A stretch of 64,000 nucleotides of DNA, from the NCBI GenBank assembly GCA_905178155.1, contig CAJINV010000005.1, positions 5,287,038-5,351,037 on the forward strand, given 5' to 3'. A program made the translations under genes and the position numbers. Numbering within the stretch: the first letter of the stretch is position 1; every line of letters starts with the position of its first letter. The notes under the pieces were generated by a model. That model had not been told where the DNA came from and did no database searches. It saw only the letters and a program-made list of their open reading frames with translations. Below are positions 54,001 through 63,438 of the stretch, in pieces. This stretch comes from Amoebophrya sp. A120 (Eukaryota; Sar; Dinophyceae; Syndiniales; Amoebophryaceae).

Positions 54001-57000
54001 TGTCTTGCAGGTGTAGCAAGACAAATCGTTCTGTGCTCCATTCTCTGCATCGCAAGTTCACACGTGAAACAGTTTTTTCGTGCGATACAACAAGTCTCCT
54101 CTACAACGTCCAGCGACGTATCAAATGTAAAAATGTCTGGGTCTGGAAGAATGCAACTTGTGATGCTGAATTTGGATTCCAAAAAAATCTGTATTGCATA
54201 AGCAGCAAAGGGAGTGTAATTTTTGCTACGCGGAGAGGGCATTTGTCATGCGGAATAGGCATCGCGAGGCCCTCAAAAAATCTGCGATGCTAGGGCATGC
54301 ATCACAGACATCAGGAGTCATGCAAAACGTGCATGACAAACCTGGCAATCTTCCAGACCCAGACATTTTTACATTTGATACGACGACACGGCGAACCAAC
54401 GAGCCACAGTGGCGACGATGGGAGGTGGTCACGACCCGTATCCTGTGCAAAAGTATCGTACTCGTAGCAATCGCAGTCATGCATTGCAAATCTCCATCCC
54501 AAGGTAAAACAGCATGACAAATTCCATTTGTCATGCCGAGCTAATTTGTATTGCAATCACTACTAGTACGATACTTTTGCAGTTCATGACCCGAACAGGA
54601 GAACAACGATGGGCGGCGCGGTGAACAAATTCCGACAGCAACTAGAGGAGCAGCTGGGTAAAGTGAACAATGACGGGGAAAGCACAACCAAGTCGAAAAA
54701 ATCGACCGACAGCTTGTCCAGGACGGTTTCCGGTGCGAAGAAAAAATCGTCCGCTTCCCGGTCCACGCGGAACAACAGCCGTATGAAAGCCTCAGAATGG
54801 AAATCCTCAAAGTGGAAATGATTTATGATGCATGAAATGCGACGCAAAAAAGACTGTATTGCAGAGCACGCAATGGAGGCCGACTATTGTCCTGCTAGGG
54901 GTGAAGAATTGGAGTGCTGCTTTGCACGACAGAAGGGCACCCCCTTGCCTTAACCTGCATGACAAACATGCTGTAAGTGCCCGGAAAATTTGTCATGCGC
55001 CGACTACAAATGCCGCTTCAACTGGAGTCGTTTATTTGCATTACAAAGTATTTCCACTATTGAGGATTTCCAACCTGAGGCTGTCATAAGCCGGTTTTCC
55101 GATAACCCGCCACCCCCACCGGCTTTCCAGCCGCCGGTAGACATGGATCCGCCACTGTTCCGGATGAACTCGATAAACCCGACGGGAGTGGTGATTGCAC
55201 CGGGGGAATTGGATTATCCAGGTATAGTTGGAAACTTTTTAACGATGACAATGTAAAATTAAATACTTTTCGGGATGATCAAATTATGTCTTACCGGAAC
55301 AAGATTTTTTCCCCTCCTCGTTCGTGTTTGTGCTGTCCTCTGCTTCTGCATGTACACAAACCTTCCTCATTACACAAAAACGCATGCAAATACTTATTTA
55401 TCACCCTCTTTACGACAACAGCCACCTCGATTCCGACGGTCCTAGTGCCCATCGACATCGCGAACCAGCCAAAGGTGCTGATGCCCATCGATAATAACGG
55501 GACCTACACCGAAGCGGTCCCCGTGCTGATGTCCTCTGATTTCGCCACCCCCACGACCCTATGCAGTGCAAAAGTATCGTATTCGTACAAATGCAAGTCC
55601 TGCATTACAAATTTTTTTCTTAAGGTAAATCAGCATTACAGATTTTATTTCTCATGCTGGGGAAATTTGTAATGCAATTTGTACTACTACGATACTTTTG
55701 CAGTTCATAGACCCCCATCAATGCAGCGGCGTCCCCGTTCATCCCCCACACGACTATCAAATGCAAAAATGTCTGGGTCTGGGAGATTCCGAGATTTGTC
55801 ATGCAGTTGTTCCAAGCTCCCCCACGTCTGAAGTGCAGGGCCTAGCATCAGAGGTTCTGCAGCTCCTTGGTGATGTGTATTCTGCATGAGAAATGCCCGC
55901 TCAGCATCGCCAGAAGTGGGCACCTTTCGCACGTTATGCATCACAGGTCTTTGTGGGATCCAAAACACGCATCACAAGTTCGAATCCTTCGAGACCCAGA
56001 CATATTTGCACTTGATAACGACTGGCACCCCGCAATTGCTGCCGTTCGCCACGCCAACCAGTAGCGGTCCGCACGCGATCAACACTGGTGGAGGGACAAG
56101 TACTACTACTCCCGCGTTTTCGCTCGTGTCAGGAGGTGGAGGAATGAATGCCGCAGCAGCGGAGTTCACGCCGCAGAGTGGTGCGAACAATAATGCGATC
56201 CTGGGCAACGTGAATGCGAGTATGTTGAGCGGGGGTAACATGGACCTGCAAATGGACGACACATCAACCGCGAACATTACCGACGGCTCGGGCTGGGTTG
56301 CAAACAATACTAGTTTCAACTCTCAGAGTAAAACTGGCTCGGCGTACAACAACAATAAAGGTGGAAAAATGATGAACAGAAGCAGTGGCGGAAAGGGGAA
56401 TTACAACAATCAGAACGCCATGGGAGACGGCGGCCAACCAGGCAGCTGGATCAACAATAACAGCAACGACAACTACGGGAATAACTATTGGGGCGGTAAT
56501 GCAGCTAATCAGGACCAGCAGAGGGGCAGCGGAAACAACCAATACACGGCCTACAAGGGCAGTGGCAATTACGAGTACGACCCCAATGTTGACCCAGGGA
56601 GTTATAGTGCGTCTTACATGGAAACAAACAACCCGCAAGGTGGTCCGTTGAACACCAAGGGGACATCAACGACAAACGGGTACAACAATAGCTACGCTGC
56701 TGGTGGTATCCCCCAGAAAAAGACCGACAGGTCATATTTGTAATGCAAAAATAAATAGATAAAAAAATCTGTATTGCATGCCCTAAACAGGATGTTATGG
56801 CCTCGCCCATGACAGATTTTCCTGTGTATTTATTTTTGCATTACAAATATGACCTGTCGGTCTTTTTCTGTGGGATAGGTGGTGGTGCAACCTCTTCCTC
56901 ACAGCAGAACGCTGGAGCAGGTGGTGGCAAGAAGGGCTACAACTATTCCGGGCAGAAGCAGCCCCGGAACAAATACGGGCATTTGGTCGTGCAAAACCAA

Positions 57001-59146
57001 GACCAGCGGCAAAACCAAAACCTCCAGCGGGATACAACGTCGAGTGCAGACCTCAATGTATCCCACGAAAAAACTGTTTCACTGTGATGATTTTGCAAGA
57101 ATCGCATCACAAGTTGTTTGTGACACATGAGGACACAGAAAATGTGTCAGGCGCGTTTTTCCCATAGGGAAAAACACGGTTGGAACTCCAATGCTCTATG
57201 CAGGTGTAGCAAGACAAATCGCTCTGCGCTCCATTTTCTGCATCACAAGTTCACAGTGAAAGAGTTTTTTCTTGCGATACAATGCCGCGCAGATGTATTC
57301 GGTTTTTTCCCCGGGCACCGGCGGTTTATCCTACGTAAAAACGTCCCCACACCATAGTCAAGATGGGAAATCTGCAACATAAATCTCCAAGTTTTGGAAG
57401 TTCTGCATGACAAGTTTCCATCTGCAGTGTAGTGCTGGTTAGCCAGGAAAGCCGCATGAGAAAGCCATTTACTCATTCTGTTTACAGCATTACAAATTCC
57501 AAAACACGACTGGAAACGCCTCTCAAGGAGATGCGCGCTACAAATGTTCCTGTCATTGCACATTTGCATGACAACTCTGGGGTCCGCCTGCGCCTTCGGT
57601 GTCCGCCTGACCTACCCCCCCTGCGTGTCAAGCCATCTGCGGCCTGGGGCAGAGGGGGGGGGGCAAAGTGTGCTGCAATTCCTTTAGCATGACAACTCTG
57701 GGGTGGGGTCGTTTTTACACAGGATACGGCTTTCACCGGAGTTACTCGGCTTTCAACAAAAACCAGAAGGACTACGTCCAGGGAGCGGATGGGCAATACT
57801 ATCCGCAAAACAACTACATGGGAGGTGGTGGGGATGATGCCGGATCTTCATGGGGAGCCGGGTACCAGCATCCCCAGGGGAATTACAACGCGAACTGGTA
57901 TGGAGGGACCACGAACAGCAGCTACAACCAATACGGGAATCCAAATCAGCCGGGGCTGCACAACAAGGGTTACGGGAAACACCAGCAACAAGGTAAAAAC
58001 TACCCTGCGAGCAACCAGCTCGCAGTACCACCGTCGGCGGCGACCAAGCCACGCGCTTCCTCCTCGAGTTCAGCGACGACAGCGCAGCTGACGAACAAGC
58101 AGCTCTCCCACGGGACCGCGGACACACCCACAAGGCGGAGAAAACACCACGCACCGAAGCTGTCAAAAGCGAAAAAGCTGGAGCGGCTGGCTACGCATTG
58201 CAAAGCAAGTATCGTACTAGTAGTAATCGCATTACAAATTTGCCCGGCATGAGAAATGAAATCTGCCATGCTGTTTTGCCCTGGGACGTAGATTTGTAAT
58301 GCATGCTTGCGATAATTACTACCTACGAGTGCGATACTTTTGCACAGGATACTAGCGCACGTGGCGTGGCACGCAGAGGCGACGAGTATGGGGTGGCTAG
58401 ATGAGGACACCATGATATGAATTGCAAATGTGTCTGGGTCTCCTGGAAGCTGGTAACTTGTCATGGTAAATCTGAAGCATACAAAAATCTGTGTTGCATG
58501 ACTGCCAAAAGCAGCTCTTCACTTTCGACCAAGGTGGGAGGGAGTTTGTTCTCATGTAGGATAGGCATGATAGGGATCTCGTCACAGAATGTCTGTCATG
58601 CTAGGTCCCGCATCCCAGACCTCATGGGTCATGGAAAACCTGCATGACAAGTTTACGCTCTTCCAGACGACCCAGACATAATTTTTGCATTTGATACATG
58701 AAATTCGTGAAGCACGACGCGTTTCACGGCAGGTTATCGGCGCTAAGCGAAAATATGAACTGCAAAAGTATCGTACTCGTATAAATGCAAGTCTTGCATC
58801 ACAAATCTTGTTCCCAAGGCAAATCAGCATTACAAATTTCATTTCTCATGCTGAGGAAACTTGTGATGCATTTATACGAGTACGATACTTTTGCACAGCA
58901 TAGAAAATCACGTGCGGCAACATGGGGTATATATGCAAGAAAAAAACTGTGTAAGTGTAACTCTGTAATGCAGAACATGCAACAGAGCTACACCTGTCAT
59001 GCCAGACAGCCATGAAGTCCTCTGCTCAAGTGTGTTTTCCCTTACAAGCCACGCATGACAGGTTTTCTCTGCCATGTAGAGCAAATTTGTGATGCTGTTT
59101 CTCAAAGAAAGTTACACTTACACACTTTTTTTCCTGGATAGTATAG
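51082..59146 (+). CDS. Large low-complexity Asn/Gln/Gly/Ser-rich protein (1,112 aa)
   Basis: Twenty-three exons sum to 3339 bases: 51082-51247, 51522-51587, 51738-51830, 52024-52113, 52391-52691, 52858-53092, 53247-53273, 53430-53486, 53642-53874, 54093-54118, 54386-54438, 54594-54781, 55094-55221, 55422-55559, 55715-55754, 56023-56706, 56883-57058, 57285-57326, 57732-58191, 58357-58415, 58702-58753, 58908-58931 and 59146. Twenty introns are introners (all families except D, F, G, J and M); two are canonical (51831-52023, 55222-55421). The N-terminus is acidic and Ser-rich. The middle has Lys/Ser-rich and Pro-rich segments and a short ordered block (P-T-V-L-V-P-I-D-I-A-N-Q). A long Asn/Gly/Gln/Tyr-rich, prion-like region (exons 16-19) and a small basic, possibly helical C-terminus follow. 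Such composition is typical of RNA-granule or scaffold proteins; no domain is recognised. The stop codon is completed across the last splice junction. Confidence 0.82.
51248..51516 (+). mobile_element. Introner, family B
   Basis: 269 bp; TSD cttcc / ctttc, one mismatch. Confidence 0.88.
51588..51732 (+). mobile_element. Introner, family A
   Basis: 145 bp; TSD caaga at 51583-51587 and 51733-51737; right end GCAGACGATA is a unique variant. Confidence 0.92.
52114..52385 (+). mobile_element. Introner, family B
   Basis: 272 bp; TSD tgcac at 52109-52113 and 52386-52390. Confidence 0.92.
52692..52852 (+). mobile_element. Introner, family L (single copy)
   Basis: 161 bp; ends TATCAAGAGAAAAAGTGTTA and inverse; TSD gccgc at 52687-52691 and 52853-52857. 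The arms contain the short palindrome gttaacgttaac. Confidence 0.88.
53093..53241 (+). mobile_element. Introner, family A
   Basis: 149 bp; TSD gaact at 53088-53092 and 53242-53246. Confidence 0.93.
53274..53424 (+). mobile_element. Introner, family A, with exon-like left end
   Basis: 151 bp; TSD ccagc at 53269-53273 and 53425-53429, but identity continues for 12 more bases (ccagctacaacagtgca at 53269-53285 and 53425-53441). The introner's own left end (tacaacagtgcaacag) thus equals the following exon. Confidence 0.88.
53487..53636 (+). mobile_element. Introner, family A
   Basis: 150 bp; TSD tcggt at 53482-53486 and 53637-53641. Third A element within 550 bases. Confidence 0.92.
53875..54087 (+). 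mobile_element. Introner, family E
   Basis: 213 bp; TSD caaca at 53870-53874 and 54088-54092. Internal part is inverted in order compared with the E copy at 28583 (gtgatgatcttgcaag on the left side here). Confidence 0.9.
54119..54380 (+). mobile_element. Introner, family B
   Basis: 262 bp; TSD cgacg at 54114-54118 and 54381-54385. The upstream exon is only 26 bases. Confidence 0.93.
54439..54588 (+). mobile_element. Introner, family A
   Basis: 150 bp; TSD acccg at 54434-54438 and 54589-54593; right end GCAGTTCATG, with the last A changed to G. Confidence 0.9.
54782..55088 (+). mobile_element. Introner, family I (divergent)
   Basis: 307 bp; left end TATGAAAGCCTCAGAATGGA; TSD agccg at 54777-54781 and 55089-55093. 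Confidence 0.88.
55560..55709 (+). mobile_element. Introner, family A
   Basis: 150 bp; TSD gaccc at 55555-55559 and 55710-55714. Confidence 0.92.
55755..56017 (+). mobile_element. Introner, family B
   Basis: 263 bp; TSD acgac at 55750-55754 and 56018-56022. Confidence 0.92.
56707..56877 (+). mobile_element. Introner, family K (single copy)
   Basis: 171 bp; ends TATCCCCCAGAAAAAGACCG and inverse, arms of about 45 bases; TSD ggtgg at 56702-56706 and 56878-56882. Confidence 0.9.
57059..57279 (+). mobile_element. Introner, family E
   Basis: 221 bp; TSD caatg at 57054-57058 and 57280-57284; internal order as at 53875. Confidence 0.92.
57327..57726 (+). mobile_element. Introner, family C, with nested insertion
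   Basis: 400 bp against about 285 for other C copies; TSD cggtt / cggct. The extra 122 bp (57584-57705) lies between two copies of gcatgacaactctggggt and is GC-rich. Confidence 0.9.
58192..58351 (+). mobile_element. Introner, family A
   Basis: 160 bp; TSD ctggc / ctagc, one mismatch; small insertions in both arms. Confidence 0.88.
58416..58696 (+). mobile_element. Introner, family B
   Basis: 281 bp; TSD catga at 58411-58415 and 58697-58701; left end TATGAATTGCAAATGTGTCT. Confidence 0.92.
58754..58902 (+). mobile_element. Introner, family A
   Basis: 149 bp; TSD gaaaa at 58749-58753 and 58903-58907. Confidence 0.93.
58932..59140 (+). mobile_element. Introner, family H, inside a stop codon
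   Basis: 209 bp; left end TATGCAAGAAAAAAACTGTG; TSD gtata at 58927-58931 and 59141-59145. The host stop codon TAG is formed only after excision (TA from the TSD, G at 59146); unspliced, the frame continues into the element. Confidence 0.85.
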
Positions 59147-59376
59147 GATTTTGCGACTACAACCTAACAAGGATTGTCATTCGGTTTTTTCGTTCTGTTC
59201 CTCGCCAAGGGATGAAGCGGAACGAAATACTTAAATAATACAAAGTGTAGAAGTCGTGTTTTATTTGAGCTCCTCAGTACTAGAACTTGTTCGTGATGAA
59301 GAAAACGTCTGCAATTTGAATTTTAGTCACAGTGACTGCATTAAGACAAAAGCAAGACTACTAGTACAGCACAAAT
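59147..59376. other. Intergenic
   Basis: Short AT-rich spacer and presumed transcription start region of the next gene, whose untranslated leader already carries introners. Confidence 0.45.
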
Positions 59377-59682
59377 TATGGATGTGTCAGGATCGAAATC
59401 GACAAAATCGAAAAACTTGTGATGCGTAAAATGTAGAGCACTGAAGGCCTGTCTTGGGGCGCAGGCATATGAGGCCGATTGTAAGCCTGTTTAGGGGTAT
59501 GCAATGTGCTGCCAGAGTAGCATGGCCGGAGCAGTCTTCTTTGTCCAAACAGCATGACAGACTGCATTTGGGTGCTCCCGAAATTTGTCATGCGCCACTT
59601 GAAGACTGAGGCTCCAACTGACATCGATTTTGTGCATCACAAATTTTTCGATTTTGTCAATTTCGATTCTGACGCTCCCATA
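59377..59682 (+). mobile_element. Introner, family I, in 5' leader
   Basis: 306 bp; TSD caaat at 59372-59376 and 59683-59687. It lies upstream of any supported coding sequence, so it probably sits in a transcribed leader. Confidence 0.88.
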
Positions 59683-59726
59683 CAAATTCAAAAAATTGAA
59701 ATTGTATCAGGTCCACCGCTACTGCG

Positions 59727-59875
59727 TATGCTGTGCAAAAGTATCGTACTCGTATAAATGCAGGTCTTGCATTACAAATTTCTTTGTCAAGGCAAATCCG
59801 CATTACAAATTTTATTTCTCATGCTGAAAAAATTTGTAATGCATTTATACGAGTACGATACTTTTGCAGTTCATA
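59727..59875 (+). mobile_element. Introner, family A, in 5' leader
   Basis: 149 bp; TSD ctgcg at 59722-59726 and 59876-59880. The exons it separates contain stop codons, consistent with untranslated sequence. Confidence 0.9.
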
Positions 59876-59928
59876 CTGCGTCTCATTTCACCAAGTGCAC
59901 CACAAAGCTTTGAGTAATGCGGACGGAA

Positions 59929-60181
59929 TATGGATTGCAAAAATGTCTGGGTCTGGAAGATGTCATGCTGTTTTTGCATGACGCAGAAGGTCTGGAATGG
60001 AAGCTCTAGCATCACAGATTTCGAGAAGGTTCTGCAATGCCTAATCCGCATGACAAATCCCCCACTTTGGTGACAAGAAGTGGGCATCTTTTGCTGCCTA
60101 TGCATGACAGATTTGTCTGTGTTGTGAACTGCGCATCACAAGTTCACATCCTTCCAGACCCAGACATTTTTACATTTGATA
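59929..60181 (+). mobile_element. Introner, family B, at the start codon
   Basis: 253 bp; TSD cggaa at 59924-59928 and 60182-60186. The last base of the TSD is the A of the ATG (60186-60188). Confidence 0.9.
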
Positions 60182-60185
60182 CGGA

Positions 60186-61703
60186 ATGGGCTTCGTGTTT
60201 TCCTCCTTGCTGCCCTGTACGAAGAATATCCAGAAAATCAAGTCGATTTTTCTGAACAAGAAGGGCCAGGTATAGTAAAAATAAATCGATCTGCTGAGCA
60301 GCGGTCGTGTATCCTCTGATTTTGCCAAACGATATGAACCGTAAATGCTGTGAGTCGTGCATGAGAAACACATTTTGAAGTGCATGGAAAAATGCATGAC
60401 AAATCATAATCAAATACTATGAACACCAGATCATGATCCGGCGAGAGAAGGAGCTCAACAAATGCATCATCCCGCTGGAAACGGACGACCCGAACGCACA
60501 CACCACCGCAGAAGGCCACGAAAAATCGAAGCACAGCGCAGCGATCGTCGACCACGAAACCAAATCCTCCTCCTCTGCGGACGGAGAAGATCATAGGAAA
60601 AACGCGCCCAGCACCTCGAGCGACACCGGAAGAGCCATCCCCTGGAAGGAAAACACGAGGCTGCACATGCAGATTGACCTGGACAACTACAAAGTGAGCT
60701 TTTGGCTCGAGGAAAAATACGAAGAAGATACGGACGAATACCACGCGACGGATGTGCCGGTGCCGGAGGATGCGGTATTATTTGATGCAATACAAATGTA
60801 TTTGATGCAATACATTGTATTGCATCAAATACAAACAGACAAATGGGATAACCATGTATTTGATGCAATACAAATTTGTTCGACGGACAAGTTGAAATTT
60901 ATACATACACATCAGATCACCGTCGATTACCGTTCCTACTTCGACCTAGAACAAGACGACCTGTCCCAGGGTTTTCTCACCATTGTGCTCAAATCCGCGG
61001 TATGCATTGCAAAAGCCTCGTACTAGTCTAAATTGCATCACAAATTTTGGCAAGAAGGTTAGTGGAATTTGTAATGCTGTTTTCCCTTATGAAAAACATT
61101 TGTCATGCATATTTGCAATTAGTACGAGTGCGATACTTTTGCAGTTCATACGCGGGCGCTGGTGCGAGATTTGTGTCGTACGACAACCTCACCCCCAAGC
61201 CGGAGTTGCCCGCCGACCCCCAGCACGACATCGAGGAGCTGACGACCCCGACGGTGTCCTCGAACTTGGGCAACAAAACGCCATCCGGGGCAGCGGGTGC
61301 AGAAAACAAGAAGAAGAAAACAAGACGGAACAAGAAGAAAAACGCGGCTGCGAATTCCGCCGGAAACTCACCAACGAACGGGGCGGTGAACAAGGATGAT
61401 GAGGACGAAAACACGAAACCGACGGATCACGCAACGTTTCTCGGCGAGGTCAGCGGGGAGGTGATTGAACAGTTGGAGGACAGATTATTGACGCAGTCGA
61501 AATCAACAAGGAAGAAGAAAACGACTTCTGCTGGTGGTGGTGGTCCAAAAACCGCTGGTGCTCCTGCAGCTGCCGGCTCAACCACGTCGTCCGTGTCAGT
61601 AAGCAAGTCTTCGCCAAGCAAAAAGCCCAGTGAGGCAGCTACCTTGTTGGACCAATCTCCCGGGAGTGGCAGCACTGCGGATTCTAGGACGGCGGACGCT
61701 TGA
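60186..61703 (+). CDS. Putatively N-myristoylated protein of unknown function (400 aa)
   Basis: Exons 60186-60269, 60430-61000 and 61156-61703 give 401 codons. The first intron is canonical (GTATAG...CAG); the second is an A introner. The protein starts M-G-F-V-F-S-S, which fits the myristoylation consensus (Gly2, Ser6), suggesting membrane anchoring. Residues about 25-120 are highly charged and His-rich. An ordered block (R-L-H-M-Q-I-D-L-D-N-Y-K-V-S-F-W-L-E-E) follows, then a short odd insert (see 60779-60875), a Tyr/Asp/Phe-containing block and a long Lys-, Ser- and Ala-rich tail with basic runs. An upstream ATG at 59917 opens a short overlapping frame in another phase and may dampen translation. 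No family recognised. Confidence 0.75.
60779..60875 (+). repeat. 19-bp direct repeats around a hairpin inside an exon
   Basis: tatttgatgcaatacaaat occurs at 60779-60797 and 60857-60875, 78 bases apart. A partial copy begins at 60799 and an inverted copy lies at 60817-60831, forming a hairpin. The spacing equals 26 codons, so the host frame is open with or without it. Confidence 0.75.
61001..61150 (+). mobile_element. Introner, family A
   Basis: 150 bp; TSD cgcgg at 60996-61000 and 61151-61155. Confidence 0.93.
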
Positions 61704-62877
61704 TCTTCAGCTCTAGTACTTGTTCAATTATGTAGCGCGTCTGATCAACATCAAGAAGGAAATTTCTAAAAACGAAAGGTATTTTTTGCTAATATTAAAG
61801 TCGGAAGGTGTGATGTCGTGGCCGCCCAAGCCTATGCTATGCTCTCTATCTTCCCGACGAGGTGGACGACCTCTGCTTTATCTATTGTATTTGTGACTGA
61901 CACGAAGAGAAGAGCTCCGATTCTTCGCTTCTCCTGGCCGAGGTAGCAAGAGTTGAGGTGCTCGAACTGAAAACTCTCTAAATCAAACGCATTTTTTTCA
62001 TTTCAACGCGACACAGTGGTCTCAAGATGAACTGCGAAAACTTTTACGTGACTTTGTGATTTTCATCTCCTATGTGAAGCTTTCCGGCCTAACTTTTTCG
62101 AAACTTTTATACTTTTTGTGAGGACGAGAATGTCAAGGGTTGTTGAAAATGTGTACTGGTATTCTATTTCACGAAAGGGCTCTATAATAAGTCGAGTTCG
62201 ACTTTTTTCACTTTTTTGCTTTCAAGAGGTGATGAGTGTTTGTGTGTATCGCAAACATTATAGAAGAGATGATGTGGTAGATTCGATTAGGACTAGCAGG
62301 AGGGTGCAACAACATCAAGAGGTACAACTATAAATCGCATGAATCATGTATCTGACAGCTAAATCTGAGACTACGGTCCAAAAACCTGCTTCTTTTTGCG
62401 CGCATGAGGTTTGTTAAACATAATTTCACGCAACATATACTTCACTGGCTTTCCAAGAAAAAAAGCAATTGTGTGAGTGTGCCTCCTCCTTTCTGGAGGA
62501 ACGGAAGAGCAACCGACGCAAAGTCTGGCTTTGAAAAGACAAAAGCTCCATTAAAGTCGTGTTCAGATGATGCAACCTAACGTGTGAATTGTTTCTTCGT
62601 TGCCAGCGGAAGTGATACATAGATATGGCAAGGCCCGACGAGGATTTTTGTTGTTGATGCTGGCGGGCTCCCTAGTGTGTGAGACAACATGCAGATCCCC
62701 GACCTGTCTCACTCGTCCTTTCCCTACTTTTTGCCGCGCAACACAGACCACAGAGGCGGAGGCAATTAGAGGGCTTCATTTTAATATTGAGACGTGGCAA
62801 ATAGAAGAGCCATTGTTTACCAAGTTTAGGCTTTGTATTTGAAAAATTTGGACGTTTGAACATCGACGACGGCCATC
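61704..62877. other. Intergenic, no gene recognised
   Basis: AT-rich spacer; a few short frames without recognisable content. Confidence 0.5.
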
Positions 62878-63438
62878 ATGATGTTTCTTCTCCGCAACAA
62901 AAACATGCTGATCAGAAGATCTTTGGCCGCCGGAGGATCTTCGAGCAGAGCACGAGTTTCTGCTTGTTCTTCGGGTGGCTACAACTTCCAACAAGCTCTA
63001 CTAGGTTGTCCTTTTTCATCCAGCGGCCGCACCACAAGTACCGTTTTGCTGCAACAACACCTACGGAGAACTATTAGCGGCGATCCTTGCAGCAGAGCCT
63101 TCTTTTCAACATCTGCAGCAGACACGGCTAGCAGTGCCACGTCTAGCTCTCCCGCCACCGCCGTGGAAAAATCTGCCCCACCAGCATCTACTTCCGAGCA
63201 AAAGAGCAGCGGCGCCTCTTCATCAGGAAGTACCTCGCGCCCCGCTCCCGGCATTTTTTCCCGGGCGAAGTCCTTCACATTCGGCGTGATTTTCGCTTCC
63301 GGCGTCAGCTTCTGGGTGTTGCTGCTGGAGGGACAGAAGATGCTGGATCGGCTGGAGACGTCGGTGCAAAAGGTGCTGGAGTACCAGACAAGGGTGGAGA
63401 GAAGGCTGGATCGGGTGGAAACGGCGCTGGCGGTGTGA
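62878..63438 (+). CDS. Predicted mitochondrial single-pass membrane protein (186 aa)
   Basis: Intronless. The N-terminal part is rich in Arg, Ser and Leu with few acids (M-M-F-L-L-R-N-K-N...), as expected of a mitochondrial presequence, and R-A-F-F-S-T resembles a processing site near residue 75. A Ser/Ala/Thr-rich linker leads to one hydrophobic segment (about residues 132-150, S-F-T-F-G-V-I-F-A-S-G-V). A 36-residue charged helix with leucine spacing follows, likely a short coiled coil, ending at the stop 63436-63438. I cannot name the family. The tail-with-coiled-coil layout is seen in several small inner-membrane proteins. It is one of the few genes here without introners. Confidence 0.68.
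   Translation: MMFLLRNKNMLIRRSLAAGGSSSRARVSACSSGGYNFQQALLGCPFSSSGRTTSTVLLQQHLRRTISGDPCSRAFFSTSAADTASSATSSSPATAVEKSAPPASTSEQKSSGASSSGSTSRPAPGIFSRAKSFTFGVIFASGVSFWVLLLEGQKMLDRLETSVQKVLEYQTRVERRLDRVETALAV

Noticed and set aside
1485-61150. Possible CRISPR-like array from the many short palindromic repeats
   Set aside because: The repeats are hairpin-ended elements scattered in exons with TSDs, not regularly spaced identical repeats with spacers, and the host is eukaryotic.
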